From Verrucomicrobiales bacterium (GTDB lineage Bacteria; Verrucomicrobiota; Verrucomicrobiia; Verrucomicrobiales; DEV007): a stretch of DNA of 64,000 nt. Location: contig JARGNG010000007.1 in the NCBI GenBank assembly GCA_029213265.1, forward strand, positions 92,767 to 156,766. The letters run 5' to 3'. The position numbers were made by a program, and so were the translations under genes. Shown here piece by piece: positions 8,475 through 18,068 of this stretch. The stretch's first letter is position 1; each line of letters begins with the position of its first letter. The notes beneath the pieces were generated by a model. It did no database searches. It was not told the origin of the DNA and worked only from the letters and a program-made list of their open reading frames with translations.

Positions 8475-10313
8475 CTATTCGGATACGGGTTCGTCTTCAG
8501 GAGCCAGGGAGACTTCTACTCGCCGGGATTTCCAGCGGTCACTGCGCCTCACCCGGGAAACATCTTCGATCACACTTTTCGTTTCGACGCGACTCTCATC
8601 GATCCCCTCTACCACAAGAACTTCAACCACCGCTTCCGCACGGCGAATGCTTAACTCGCGATTGGAATCAGCATTTCCCACGTTATCGGCGAATCCGGTG
8701 ACGACGAGGTCCACTTGAGCTCCGCCTTCCTTGAGGAGCGTAAAGATCGATTCTACTGACTTCTTTCCCTCCTCGTCTAAAATCTCGCTACCCGTGTCAA
8801 AATAGACCGGAATATTTGCCAATTCCGCATCCATTTGCACCCGTGCTTCCGGCAGCAATTCCGGCATCGGGAAAGGCTGGTCTGCGTGAATCAAAAGATT
8901 CTCGACGGAATACCCGGACGGAACCGCATTGAACGCCACATTTTGGAGAAGCTGTCGATCTGCCAGCTCGATCGTGATCCCTTCCATCTTCAAGACCCCG
9001 TCCGCCAATTTCATTACGGCGTTCTCGACCCGGCCGGGAATTTCTTCAAGTAGGTCCTCCAACCGGTCCGCCCAACCATCACCCGGAGAACTGGGAGTCA
9101 CTTCCAGGGAGTTCTTAACGAGAACATCCATTCCCTGGCTTTCGAAGGTCCTCTCCAACGATCCGACAAATGAGTCGTCGGGAACATTGCCCGTCAGCGA
9201 AAGCAATCCAGGTTCGTAGACGACCAGCAGCCTAACGGCAGGCCCTGCACCCTCAGCGGTTCCCCGAATTCGGATATCTGACAGAATCTCCAGACCTTCA
9301 GCGGCTGCCCGGACCGGATTAAGGGAAGCCAACACGGCTGTTTTTCGCTCCTCTTTGGCAACCTCTCCACTCAGGCGGATTTGTTTCTCACCGAATTCCA
9401 CCGTCATTTCCCCGAGAAACTCGCTGACCAGTATCGGTAGAACCGTGGCCAGGTGAAGCTGCCAGGGCGCTTTTGTGCGCTCCTTGTCTAGCTCGATCCG
9501 ATTGGTGATGCGAGCTCCACTGCTCTCCTGAGCCAGCATCTTTTCAATCGCTGCCCGCACTTCCTCCGACTGGACAACACCACTGACGGTGATTCCAAAT
9601 CGATTCCGCGTCAGAGCAAGCGTCGCCGGCACGAAAAAGGTCTCTGGGGGCGTAACCTGAATGCTCTCCTCAATCGATTTGGCTTCGACCTGTTTGGCCA
9701 ACTCCATCAAGCTGCTCTTGATGCCATCGTTCGGAACTGAACCCTGAATCTTGAGAATGCCGTCTTTCAGTCTCACTTCGGCCTCTGCGGAATGCTCCAG
9801 AAGACTGCCGGCGAGGGAGGCCAGCTCCGCCACATGGATCAGTGGCAACCGTTTCGGATCAAGAGAGATCTGATTATTCACCGACTCGACACCGTCGACT
9901 CCGTGGATTCGCGATCCAAGAAGAGTTCGTCCCGCTTCCCCATCCGCTCCGAGGACCCCTTCGAGCAGCACTTCTGTATCCTTCTGCTTCTTTCTGACTG
10001 CTACCATCGGCGGGATGGTCGCACGGATTTCCAGACGAATCCCCTTTTCATCCGGCAGAACTCCAATGGGAACAGTTTCCTGAACCAGCTCGAGAACTTT
10101 CGCCTTGTCTTCTTGGTGATCGACAAAGCCGGAGAATTTGGCGACGTGATGATCAAACGTCACCTCAACGCCCTCATAACCTGCCTCATCCAGCGCTTCA
10201 CCAGCCAGCGTTGCCAACTCGCTTTCAACACTGCCTTGATACACGGCCTTGGCGACAAAAGTGAATAGGGCTACTGCTCCGCAGAACAGCAGAAGGGCAA
10301 AGAAAAATCTCAT
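8475..10313 (-). CDS. BON-repeat protein with C-terminal OmpA domain
   Basis: 612 residues. An N-terminal signal anchor (about 3-22) is followed by roughly seven BON-like units, each with a core like GILKIQGSVPNDGIKSSL or LLSLTGNVPDDSFVGSL (about residues 58-80, 115-150, 180-210, 238-265, 310-340, 369-395 and 438-462). Residues 500-605 are an OmpA-like domain (PVYFDTGSEILDEEGKKSV, GFADNVGNADSNRELSIRRA, SDRWKSRRVEVSL). BON domains are thought to bind membranes or to oligomerise, and OmpA domains bind peptidoglycan; the mycobacterial OmpATb/ArfA combines the two on a smaller scale. This is the first gene of the four-gene envelope cluster, with a plausible sigma70 promoter upstream. Confidence 0.85.
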   Translation of the reverse strand: MRFFFALLLFCGAVALFTFVAKAVYQGSVESELATLAGEALDEAGYEGVEVTFDHHVAKFSGFVDHQEDKAKVLELVQETVPIGVLPDEKGIRLEIRATIPPMVAVRKKQKDTEVLLEGVLGADGEAGRTLLGSRIHGVDGVESVNNQISLDPKRLPLIHVAELASLAGSLLEHSAEAEVRLKDGILKIQGSVPNDGIKSSLMELAKQVEAKSIEESIQVTPPETFFVPATLALTRNRFGITVSGVVQSEEVRAAIEKMLAQESSGARITNRIELDKERTKAPWQLHLATVLPILVSEFLGEMTVEFGEKQIRLSGEVAKEERKTAVLASLNPVRAAAEGLEILSDIRIRGTAEGAGPAVRLLVVYEPGLLSLTGNVPDDSFVGSLERTFESQGMDVLVKNSLEVTPSSPGDGWADRLEDLLEEIPGRVENAVMKLADGVLKMEGITIELADRQLLQNVAFNAVPSGYSVENLLIHADQPFPMPELLPEARVQMDAELANIPVYFDTGSEILDEEGKKSVESIFTLLKEGGAQVDLVVTGFADNVGNADSNRELSIRRAEAVVEVLVVEGIDESRVETKSVIEDVSRVRRSDRWKSRRVEVSLAPEDEPVSE

Positions 10314-10343
10314 CTAGTCAGAGGCGGAACCGGTTAAGAATCG

Positions 10344-10372
10344 ACAATAATCAAATTTTACAAACTTCTCAA
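10344..10372 (-). promoter_or_regulatory. Candidate sigma70 promoter of the OmpA-module operon
   Basis: Read on the minus strand, TTGAGA (10372-10367) and TATTGT (10349-10344) are separated by 17 bp. The expected start of transcription near 10337 lies about 24 nt from the ATG at 10313. The -35 matches 5 of 6 and the -10 matches 4 of 6 consensus bases. Confidence 0.4.
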
Positions 10373-10494
10373 TGGCGAAGTCGGCATACTTAAAAATACC
10401 GAGTCAGCGAGAAGGAGTATTCCTACCGGATCCAAAATATCTCTCTACTGCCGAAAGTGCGTCCCGCCAGCAGCAACGGTTTCGAGCGGGCACG

Positions 10495-10524
10495 AAAAAA
10501 CCCGCCTGGATATTTCCCGGCGGG
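10495..10524 (-). terminator. Rho-independent terminator of pnp
   Basis: On the minus strand CCCGCC (10524-10519), a 12-nt loop, GGCGGG (10506-10501) and six T (10500-10495). It lies about 35 bp after the pnp stop codon. Confidence 0.85.
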
Positions 10525-10557
10525 CTTTTCGAATTTGTTTCTGTCCCTGTGTCAGGA

Positions 10558-12696
10558 TCAGTCGTCGGAAGCGAGCTCGGCGTCGGCCTGCACGCCCATT
10601 TCCGCCATTGCCGCTTTGCGACTGAGCTTCACGCGGCCGCGCTCGTCGATTCCAATACACTTGGCGTGAACGAGATCGCCAACTTTGACAATGTCTTCCA
10701 CTTTCTCGACGCGGAAATCCGCAAGTTCCGAAATGTGGACCATACCATCTTTGCCGGGAAGAACCTCAACAAAGGCACCGAAATTCGTCGTACTGACCAC
10801 TTTGCCGTGATAAGTCTTGCCGACTTCGATTTCCGCAGTGACACGCTTCACGAGCTCGATCGCCCGGTCCAATGCTTCCTGGTTCGCCGCATAGATCGCA
10901 ACGGTTCCGCTGTCGTCAATATTGATGTCGGCTCCGGTCTCGGCCTGAATGCCCTTGATGTTTTTACCACCAGGACCAATCAATTCACCAATCTTCTTAG
11001 GATCGATGGTAAGACTTTCGATTCGAGGAGCGTAATCGCTAAGCTCGTTCGGTGAAGCGATTGCAGCGTTCATGACGTCGAGAACCTCAAAACGGCCTTT
11101 CGTTGCCTTGTCCATTCCTTCGAAAAGAATATCGAGAGAAAGTCCGCGCAATTTAAGATCGAGTTGGAATCCGGTAACACCTTCCGTGGTTCCACAGAGT
11201 TTAAAGTCCATGTCACCGTTGAAGTCCTCGTTACCGATAATGTCGACCATCGTTACGTGACGCTTCATCTCGTCACCTTCGAATTCGGTAACCAATCCTG
11301 CGGAAATACCTGCAACCGGGCGCTTTAATGGAACACCCGCATCAAGCAGAGCCATAGTTCCGGAACAAACCGCAGCCATCGACGTGGAACCGTTTGATTC
11401 CATGATCTCGCTGGTGATACGAATCGCATAAGGAAAATCCTCATTGTCAGGGATCACAGGCTCAATCGACTTCTCAGCAAGAACTCCGTGCCCAATCTCA
11501 CGACGATTCATTCCACCCATGCGCCCGGTTTCACCGACGCTGAAAGGAGGAAAGTTGTAGTGAAGCATGAAACTCTTGGTGTCTTCTCCGCCAGCGTAGT
11601 TATCGAGATACTGCCGCTCATCAGCAGGGGCGAGCGTAGCGATCGAAAGTGCCTGTGTTTCACCACGGGCAAAAAGAGCAGAACCATGAGTTCGGGGCAT
11701 TATGCCGATCTCCGCGCTGAGCGGACGGATCGTATCGACGTCACGACCGTCACAACGAACACCCTTGTCCAGAATGCTGACACGGAACGCCTTCTTCTGA
11801 AGATAGTCGAATGCCTGTGACATCGCGAAATCAGTCGCATCCGGATTTTTCGCCAGAATTGCTTCATCCACTTCCTTGCGGAGAGCTCCTACTGCCGCAC
11901 CACGCTCGATCTTGCTTGGCTGATTGATCGCACTTTCAATGCGGTCACCGGCAACTTCGTAGGCGATCTCCAGCAAGTCGTCCTGAACCTCCATGAGGTC
12001 GACGACACGCTTTTCCTTTCCGACCCGACGGGCAAGTTCTTCCTGCGCATCGAGAATTGGCTGAATCGCCTTTTGAGCGAATGTGAAGGCTTCTTTCAGC
12101 TTCTCATCCGGGACCTCGTCACCACCGCCCTCAATCATGATCACCGAGTCGCGAAGACCGGCGTAGACCAGGTCGAGTGTACTTTCCGCACGCTCTTCGA
12201 ATGTTGGGTTGGCGATAAACTCGCCGTTAACGAGTCCAACGCGGACCGCGCCGATAGGGCCTGCAAAGGGAATATCAGAAACAGCCAAAGCCGCTGATGC
12301 TCCATTCATGCTCAGAATGTCGGAATCATGAACCCCGTCAGCACTCAAGAGCAATGTCACAACCTGTGTGTCGTAGAAGTATCCTTTCGGGAAAAGTGGT
12401 CGCAAAGGGCGATCCGTCATCCGGCAGGTGAGAATCTCCTTCTCAGTTGGACGTCCTTCGCGCTTGAAGTAACCGCCTGGAAAGCGTCCTGCCGCGGCGG
12501 CCTTTTCCTTGTATTCCACGGAAAGCGGAAACCAATCCTGCCCTTCACGTATTTTGGTCTGGGAGACAGCGGTCACCATGACCACGGTGTCACCTACTTG
12601 AACAGTGACAGCTCCGTCGGCAAGCTTACCCATCTTGCCGGTTTCGATTTTCATTTCGTGCGCGCCAACCTGGCACGTAATCGTTTCAATACTCAT
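10558..12696 (-). CDS. pnp: Polyribonucleotide nucleotidyltransferase (PNPase)
   Basis: 712 residues, the normal length. It has two RNase PH domains with the helical linker between them, then a KH domain ([19 protein letters not shown]) and a C-terminal S1 domain ([20 protein letters not shown]...[10 protein letters not shown]). Motifs such as [22 protein letters not shown] and [17 protein letters not shown] are diagnostic. It degrades mRNA 3' to 5' phosphorolytically and can work with RNase E. It follows rpsO, the usual bacterial pairing, with a terminator-like hairpin between the two genes. It ends with an acidic tail (ELASDD). Confidence 0.98.
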   Translation of the reverse strand: MSIETITCQVGAHEMKIETGKMGKLADGAVTVQVGDTVVMVTAVSQTKIREGQDWFPLSVEYKEKAAAAGRFPGGYFKREGRPTEKEILTCRMTDRPLRPLFPKGYFYDTQVVTLLLSADGVHDSDILSMNGASAALAVSDIPFAGPIGAVRVGLVNGEFIANPTFEERAESTLDLVYAGLRDSVIMIEGGGDEVPDEKLKEAFTFAQKAIQPILDAQEELARRVGKEKRVVDLMEVQDDLLEIAYEVAGDRIESAINQPSKIERGAAVGALRKEVDEAILAKNPDATDFAMSQAFDYLQKKAFRVSILDKGVRCDGRDVDTIRPLSAEIGIMPRTHGSALFARGETQALSIATLAPADERQYLDNYAGGEDTKSFMLHYNFPPFSVGETGRMGGMNRREIGHGVLAEKSIEPVIPDNEDFPYAIRITSEIMESNGSTSMAAVCSGTMALLDAGVPLKRPVAGISAGLVTEFEGDEMKRHVTMVDIIGNEDFNGDMDFKLCGTTEGVTGFQLDLKLRGLSLDILFEGMDKATKGRFEVLDVMNAAIASPNELSDYAPRIESLTIDPKKIGELIGPGGKNIKGIQAETGADINIDDSGTVAIYAANQEALDRAIELVKRVTAEIEVGKTYHGKVVSTTNFGAFVEVLPGKDGMVHISELADFRVEKVEDIVKVGDLVHAKCIGIDERGRVKLSRKAAMAEMGVQADAELASDD

Positions 12697-12845
12697 ATGT
12701 TTTCTTACTTTTGCTTAAAAATTGGATGGGAAAAGGTTTCCCTGGCTTTACCGAATTGGCTCGCCTTGACGAAATCACTCGCGGGAAACGGGCGTCTCCC
12801 GGAAGACATCCATATCAAGCAATTGCCTGAGGGATCTCGGGAAAC

Positions 12846-12875
12846 GAAAAAGCGCCGGTGCAAACCGACGCTTTC
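12846..12875 (-). terminator. Terminator/attenuator between rpsO and pnp
   Basis: On the minus strand AAAGCGTCGG (12874-12865) pairs with CCGGCGCTTT (12858-12849) through one G-T pair, followed by TTTTTC. It lies 10 bp after the rpsO stop. Partial read-through into pnp would give graded expression. Confidence 0.75.
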
Positions 12876-12884
12876 GTAAAATCG

Positions 12885-13142
12885 TTATCGGCGCAGGCCG
12901 AGCGTTGCGAGAACTTTCTGATACCGCTCGTGATCACTACGAGCCAGGTAGTCAAGGAGCTTTCGACGACGTGCGACGAGTCGAAGCAACCCGCGACGTG
13001 ATGAAAGGTCTTTCTTATTTTCCGACATGTGGCCGGTGAGGTGGGTAATCCGATCGGTGAGAAGTGCAATTTGCACGTCCGCACTTCCGGTGTCACCCTC
13101 GTGGAGCCGAAGTTCGGCAGTTGTGTCTGTAGATTCACTCAT
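12885..13142 (-). CDS. rpsO: 30S ribosomal protein S15
   Basis: The S15 core is clear: [54 protein letters not shown] and the end VLATLGLRR. The ATG at 13142 gives 85 residues starting [11 protein letters not shown]. An ATG at 13160 and a GTG at 13163 are in frame and would add MMPFLST, which does not resemble S15, although AAGG lies about 10 nt upstream of the 13160 ATG. S15 is a primary 16S rRNA binder of the small-subunit platform and in many bacteria represses its own mRNA. It is followed by pnp. Confidence 0.95.
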   Translation of the reverse strand: MSESTDTTAELRLHEGDTGSADVQIALLTDRITHLTGHMSENKKDLSSRRGLLRLVARRRKLLDYLARSDHERYQKVLATLGLRR

Positions 13143-13305
13143 TGTAGACAGGAATGGCATCACCTTGATGCCTTAAAATTAATATCCTTACTAGGCGGCG
13201 CATTTAACCACCATTCTCAGTCGATGCAATGGAAAACATGCCATAGAAGTCAGTTTTTCAGTAAAAAAGGCGGACGGTTGCCATTCCGTTTCGTAAAGTA
13301 GTGCG

Positions 13306-13938
13306 ATGACCGAAAGTGATCCAGCGGAAATTCCTGATACCGTTCCAGTAATGGTTCTCGGCGGAGCGACCCTGTTTCCCCACGGTTACATGCCTCTCTT
13401 CATCTTTGAGCAACGCTACAGGGACATGCTCAGCTACGCACTGGAACGGGAGCGAATGCTCTGTATCGGCCACGCTCTTCCCGGTATCGACTCGGACGAG
13501 AGCGAGAATCCCGTTCACCGTATCACTACGGTTGGCCTGATCCGTGCCTGCGTCACCCACGACGACGGCACATCCCATCTCATGCTCTCCGGTTTGCAGC
13601 GGGTGGAAATCCTGGGGTGGGAGCAACATTCCCCCTTTCGGATTGCGACAATCGTCCCCCAGCCCTCCCGCATCGAAGATTTGGACGCGGTTGCCTCAGC
13701 CGCTCTCGAAGTCGTGGATCTGTCGAGCCGACTCTGCGGTGATGGCAAGCCCATGTCCGAGCAGTTGCGTGAGCATCTCACCAGCGTAAAGGATCCCGCG
13801 GCGATATCTGATGTCGTCGCCCAAACATTCCTGAACTGCCCGGAAGAGCGCCAGCAGCTACTGGAGACACTGACCGTGGAAGACCGCCTCAACTTTCTGT
13901 CCGGTCGGTTGAGTCAACTGCTCACCAAGGAACAGTAG
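13306..13938 (+). CDS. LON substrate-binding domain protein
   Basis: 210 residues forming an N-terminal LON domain (PUA-like beta domain plus helices) without the AAA+ or Ser/Lys protease part. The family pattern is seen in VMVLGGATLFPHGYMPLFIF followed by EQRYRDMLSYAL, then GLIRACVTHDDGTSHLML and GLQRVEIL. Proteins of this stand-alone type are common and have no settled role; substrate recognition or an adaptor function is a guess. It is divergent from rpsO and ends about 100 bp before the transporter genes. Confidence 0.85.
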   Translation: MTESDPAEIPDTVPVMVLGGATLFPHGYMPLFIFEQRYRDMLSYALERERMLCIGHALPGIDSDESENPVHRITTVGLIRACVTHDDGTSHLMLSGLQRVEILGWEQHSPFRIATIVPQPSRIEDLDAVASAALEVVDLSSRLCGDGKPMSEQLREHLTSVKDPAAISDVVAQTFLNCPEERQQLLETLTVEDRLNFLSGRLSQLLTKEQ

Positions 13939-14045
13939 TCACCCTGAGTAGCCAAGACCTCCGGCCACCGCGAAAGGACGAATTAATCGGCCTGTAAACT
14001 CTTTTGGTTTGCGAAAAGTTCCGATTCATCGCAATAAACTGGGAT

Positions 14046-15329
14046 ATGTCGATACTGCGAAGCTGGATTCAGCCGCTGACTGCTCTGCTCCTCGGGTTTA
14101 GTTACTGCGCCGATTGTGAAGCCCGAGAAAAACCAGTCCGGGTTATTGTCCCTTTTGCCCCCGGTGGCGGAAGTGACACACTGGCGCGCCTCTTTTCTCG
14201 CGCGATCAATGATTCGAAACGCTCACCCTCTCCCTGGGTCATCGTGAACATTCCGGGAGCAGGAGGAACAATCGGCAGCCGACGGGCCAAGAATGCGATT
14301 CCGGACGGACGGACCCTGCTGTTCCTGCACGACGGCATCATTACCGCCAAATTCGCCGGACAGGCGCTCTATGGCCCGGATGCCTTCACCCCGCTTGCCG
14401 CTACGGGGTCGGTCGGGATGGTCATCTGTGTGCATGAAAGGTCGGAATTCTCAGGCCTCCCTGCCCTTCTGCAGGAAGCGAGCAAGCATCCGGAAACCGT
14501 CACCTTTGCTGCCAATCTCGGCGCTCCGAGCTATTTCATGGCCCGAATCATCGAGCACACACACGGAAGCGCTCGATTTCGCTACGTCCAGTCGGGAGGC
14601 GGAGCCAGCCGATTTGCAGACTTGAGCGGTGGGCACATCACGGCAAGTGCATTCTCGGTGTCTGAATACCTCTCTTTCCAAAGCGGTGGACTTCGCGCCA
14701 TCGCATTTCTCGGCGAGGAACGCCATGAGTCCTTGCCGGAAGTTCCCACCGCGGCGGAGTCCGGTCTCGCCATCTCCTACCAGAATTTGCAGGGTTGGTG
14801 GCTGCCCAGGGGGACCCCGGCAGAGACGGTCGAGCATCTCGCTACGATTCTTTCGGAAACCATGAAACAGGAGGACGTCCAACAGGTGTTTCGGGAGCAA
14901 CAAATCGAACCGCTTTTCCTCAACGCGGTGGAACTGAAGGCGGCGGTGAGCAAAAAGGCAACCGAACTGGAAGCCCTGAACCTCGGTCATGAGAGGCAGC
15001 GTTTGCCGAATCTGCTTTACCCGCTTCTCGGAATGCTGGGGGTTGGATTCGCGATCACAACCATTGCCAAACCGGTGCAGGAAAAGAAAGAAGAGACCTC
15101 GCCGATGAAACAATCCCCACTCGCCGTGGCCCTCGCAATTCTCGCCTATTTGGTGGCCCTCCATTTTCTGGAAGGACTCTTTGTCCCGCTGAGCGGCGGA
15201 TTCCTGATCGGAATCGCAATCCTGACGATTGGGAAGGCGGCTCCGTGGAAAACACTGATCGCGGCGGTTTCCATCCCCATTCTCCTGCACCTCCTTCTGC
15301 AAACCGTCCTGGGATATCAACTGCCATGA
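14046..15329 (+). CDS. Fused tripartite tricarboxylate transporter protein: TctC-type binding domain plus TctB-like membrane domain
   Basis: The ATG at 14046 gives 427 residues with a signal peptide (MSILRSWIQPLTALLLGFSY). The following domain (about 25-300) is a Bug/TctC solute-binding protein with VRVIVPFAPGGGSDTLARLF and NIPGAGGTIGSRRAKNA. From about residue 320 there are four hydrophobic segments (LLYPLLGMLGVGF, VALAILAYLVALHFL, GGFLIGIAILTIG, LIAAVSIPILLHLLL), as expected for the small TctB subunit. TctC and TctB are normally separate proteins. Its stop overlaps the tctA start (ATGA), so the system is complete in two genes. Such systems import carboxylates using an ion gradient; the substrate is unknown. 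Confidence 0.88.
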   Translation: MSILRSWIQPLTALLLGFSYCADCEAREKPVRVIVPFAPGGGSDTLARLFSRAINDSKRSPSPWVIVNIPGAGGTIGSRRAKNAIPDGRTLLFLHDGIITAKFAGQALYGPDAFTPLAATGSVGMVICVHERSEFSGLPALLQEASKHPETVTFAANLGAPSYFMARIIEHTHGSARFRYVQSGGGASRFADLSGGHITASAFSVSEYLSFQSGGLRAIAFLGEERHESLPEVPTAAESGLAISYQNLQGWWLPRGTPAETVEHLATILSETMKQEDVQQVFREQQIEPLFLNAVELKAAVSKKATELEALNLGHERQRLPNLLYPLLGMLGVGFAITTIAKPVQEKKEETSPMKQSPLAVALAILAYLVALHFLEGLFVPLSGGFLIGIAILTIGKAAPWKTLIAAVSIPILLHLLLQTVLGYQLP

Positions 15330-16813
15330 ATTTGATCCTCGATCTCTTCCCTCTCCTGCCCTGGATTATTCTGGGCGTTGCTGCAGGCATGATTGTCGGA
15401 GCGGTTCCCGGCCTCACCGGAGCCATGGTCATTGCACTGGTCGTTCCGCTGACCTACGCCATGGAGGAAACCTCCGCTCTCGCTCTTCTCGTCTCGCTCT
15501 ACACAGGCTCTGTCAGCGGAGGGCTGATATCGGCGACCTTGCTGAAAATCCCCGGTACTCCGGCAGCAATGATCACCATTCTCGACGCTCATCCAATCAC
15601 CGAATCGGGCAGGCCGGGCCGCGCTCTCGGACTTGGTATCGGAGCCTCTTTTGTCGGCGGCACGCTTTCGGGAATTGCCCTTTTCTTCCTCGCGAAACCG
15701 ATCGCGGAATGGTCCATTCTACTGGGAAAATTCGATCTATTTGCCCTGACTGCGATGGCAATGGTATTCATCATTTCAGTTGCCGAGCCGGGACGTACCG
15801 GTCTGGGCAAGGGGCTCATCTCAGGCGCCCTCGGATGCCTGGCCGCACTTCCGGGAATGCATCCGGCCACCGGCGAACTCCGCTACACCTTTGGCTTCGC
15901 CGAATTGAACGACGGACTGAGTCTTCTACCCGTCCTCATCGGCCTGTTCGCTCTGAGCCAGTCCTTTCTTGATTTGGTAACGCGCCCGTCGAGCAACGAT
16001 GTGTCTATGGCCTCCAAGCTTCAGGATCGTATATTGCTGCCTTTGCGCGAATGGCTCGGTCAGGGATTCAATTTGGTCCGGTCGTCCTTTATCGGCACCT
16101 TCATCGGAATCCTTCCGGGAATTGGTGCAAACATTGGCTCGACCATCGCCTACGGGGTTTCCCGCCATTTCTCCCGTAATCCGGAAGTGTTCGGCAAAGG
16201 CTCGGAAGAAGGACTGGTTGCCTCGGAATCGGCCAACAACGCTACCGTCGGCGGCGCACTGATTCCTCTCGTCTCCCTCGGAATCCCCGGAAGTGTTGTC
16301 GACGCGATCTTGCTGGGCGCATTTATCATGCATGGATTGCAGCCGGGGCCTCTCCTCTTCCAGAACCACCCGGAAACCGTGGAATCGCTCATTGGAGCCT
16401 ATCTGGTTTCCAACGTCGTCATGGTCATCCTGATGCTGGCAATGGCACGCTGGATCGCGAAGCTGGCCCGGATTGACAAAGTGCGTCTCGCACCATGCAT
16501 TCTTGTCTGTTGCGTAGTCGGCGCATTTTGCATCGGAAACCGCATGTTTGATGTCTGGGTCATGGTTGGATTCGGCCTCCTCGGACTCCTTTTTCAGCGG
16601 TGGAAAATTCCTCCGGCACCGTTTGTGATTGGATTCGTCCTTACCCCGGTTGCAGAGGAAAACCTGTCGGGCGGCCTGATGCAGTCAGGCGGAAGCTATC
16701 GCCCCCTGTTCCAGTCTCCCTTCTCTCTGGCCTGCCTCGTTCTTGGTTCTATCCTGCTCCTGTTGAGTCTGAGAAAGACCGGACAAAACGAAAACAGCCC
16801 GGATGCCGCTTGA
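15326..16813 (+). CDS. Tripartite tricarboxylate transporter large permease (TctA)
   Basis: The ATG at 15326 overlaps the previous stop by four bases and gives 495 residues; the longer upstream reading frame lies inside the preceding gene. The TctA signature is clear: GMIVGAVPGLTGAMVIALV, the repeated half GTFIGILPGIGANIGSTIAYG, ESANNATVGGALIPLVSLGIPGS and LLGAFIMHGLQPGP. It has about a dozen transmembrane helices and is the transport subunit. Its stop codon lies within the loop of a terminator hairpin. Confidence 0.95.
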   Translation: MNLILDLFPLLPWIILGVAAGMIVGAVPGLTGAMVIALVVPLTYAMEETSALALLVSLYTGSVSGGLISATLLKIPGTPAAMITILDAHPITESGRPGRALGLGIGASFVGGTLSGIALFFLAKPIAEWSILLGKFDLFALTAMAMVFIISVAEPGRTGLGKGLISGALGCLAALPGMHPATGELRYTFGFAELNDGLSLLPVLIGLFALSQSFLDLVTRPSSNDVSMASKLQDRILLPLREWLGQGFNLVRSSFIGTFIGILPGIGANIGSTIAYGVSRHFSRNPEVFGKGSEEGLVASESANNATVGGALIPLVSLGIPGSVVDAILLGAFIMHGLQPGPLLFQNHPETVESLIGAYLVSNVVMVILMLAMARWIAKLARIDKVRLAPCILVCCVVGAFCIGNRMFDVWVMVGFGLLGLLFQRWKIPPAPFVIGFVLTPVAEENLSGGLMQSGGSYRPLFQSPFSLACLVLGSILLLLSLRKTGQNENSPDAA

Positions 16814-16830
16814 GGACACCCGGGCTGTGT
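16790..16830. terminator. Bidirectional terminator between tctA and the isomerase gene
   Basis: ACAGCCCGG (16794-16802) pairs perfectly with CCGGGCTGT (16820-16828). GTTT follows on the plus strand and TTTTCG on the minus strand. It sits between convergent genes and embraces the stop codon at 16811-16813. Confidence 0.75.
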
Positions 16831-16851
16831 TTCAAAAGGAACCGGAATTAA

Positions 16852-17844
16852 TCAGCGATCAAACTGTGCATCGAAAACGATGTTCGAAGCCGGAAAGTCG
16901 ACCTTCTTCACAAAGGCCGCGGACTCCGCACCGCCCGCTTCACGATCCATTCCGCCGTCCTCCCACTCCACAGAGAGAGGGCCGGTGTACTGGATATCGT
17001 TGAGCGCGCGAATGATGCGCTCAAAATCGATGTTTCCGCGTCCGACGGATTTGAAATCCCAGTATCGCTTCCGGTTGTGGAAATCGACGTGGCCGCCAAA
17101 CACACCAGCGTCGACCGGATGATCCGACCAGCTCGCATCCTTCATGTGGACGTGGTTGATTCGATCAGAGAAACGATAAATAAACTCGACGTAGTCAACG
17201 CCCTGGTAGCCCAGGTGACTGGGGTCGTAGTTAAAGCCGAAGGCAGGATGAAAGTCGATTGCCTCCAGAGCGGTCTCGGCAGAGGCAATATCGAAAGCGA
17301 TCTCGGTCGGGTGGACCTCCAGCCCGAACTTGATCCCGTTTTCCTGAAAGACATCCATGATCGGCCCGAAACGGTCCGCAAAGTCCTTGAACCCTGCCTC
17401 AATCTGTCCCGGCATATTGGGCGGGAAGGAATAGAGAAGGTGCCAGATCGAAGAACCGGTAAAACCATTCACAACACCGACTCCGAATTCTTTGGCCGCC
17501 ACAGCTGTCTTTTTGAGTTCTTCAGCAGCGCGCTGGCGAACTCCTTCGGGATCCCCGTCGCCCCATACGTATTCAGGAAGGATCTGCTTGTGTCGCTCGT
17601 CAATGCGATCACAGACGGCCTGCCCGACGAGGTGGCTGGAAATGGCGTAGCACTTCATGTTGTGCTTCTCGAGCAGCTCGCGTTTCGCGGCACAATAAGC
17701 AGCGTCAGCCTTGTCGACTTCGAAGTGGTCGCCCCAACAGCCGAGCTCGACACCGTCGTAGCCCATTTCTTTGGCTTTTACGATTACGGTTTCGCAATCG
17801 AGGTCGGCCCACTGGCCGGTGAATAGTGTAACAGGTCTTCCCAT
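16852..17844 (-). CDS. Sugar phosphate isomerase/epimerase (xylose isomerase-like TIM barrel)
   Basis: 330 residues of the AP endonuclease 2/IolE-type barrel without a signal peptide. The metal-site pattern is seen in [12 protein letters not shown] (Glu), [12 protein letters not shown] (Asp, His), [11 protein letters not shown] (His) and [11 protein letters not shown] (Glu). Close relatives act on inositol- or keto-sugar-type substrates, so a place in sugar catabolism is likely; the exact substrate is unknown. It is a single gene, converging with tctA. Confidence 0.88.
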   Translation of the reverse strand: MGRPVTLFTGQWADLDCETVIVKAKEMGYDGVELGCWGDHFEVDKADAAYCAAKRELLEKHNMKCYAISSHLVGQAVCDRIDERHKQILPEYVWGDGDPEGVRQRAAEELKKTAVAAKEFGVGVVNGFTGSSIWHLLYSFPPNMPGQIEAGFKDFADRFGPIMDVFQENGIKFGLEVHPTEIAFDIASAETALEAIDFHPAFGFNYDPSHLGYQGVDYVEFIYRFSDRINHVHMKDASWSDHPVDAGVFGGHVDFHNRKRYWDFKSVGRGNIDFERIIRALNDIQYTGPLSVEWEDGGMDREAGGAESAAFVKKVDFPASNIVFDAQFDR

Positions 17845-18011
17845 GCGTAGCAGATCAGGTAGTAGAGTTTAAACAGTTTCCGCGCCCCTTTCGCCGGCCA
17901 ATAACCGGCCTCTGGAAACGCACCGCAAATACCTACCGTTTCCGCGATGTCCCTTCAAGAAGGAAATCGGAGTTTTCAGGCACTCCACGGGGAATCTTGA
18001 ATCCGCCCCGC

Positions 18012-18042
18012 AAAAAAGGCCCCGTGGGAATCCACGGAGCCT
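18012..18042 (-). terminator. Rho-independent terminator of the TpsB gene
   Basis: On the minus strand GGCTCCGTGG, loop ATTC, CCACGGGGCC, with one T-G pair, then TTTTTTG. It lies 27 bp after the stop of the porin gene. Confidence 0.85.
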
Positions 18043-18068
18043 TCTTCGAAATTTCTTGTTCGGCTGAC

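Noticed and set aside
13202..13229. Possible rpsO promoter (TTGCAT, 16 bp, TTAAAT on the minus strand)
   Set aside because: Only 3 of 6 and 4 of 6 consensus matches; too weak to report as a feature.
17892..17910. GCCGG...CCGGC inverted repeat between the isomerase and TpsB genes
   Set aside because: Only 5-bp arms; expected by chance in GC-rich sequence.
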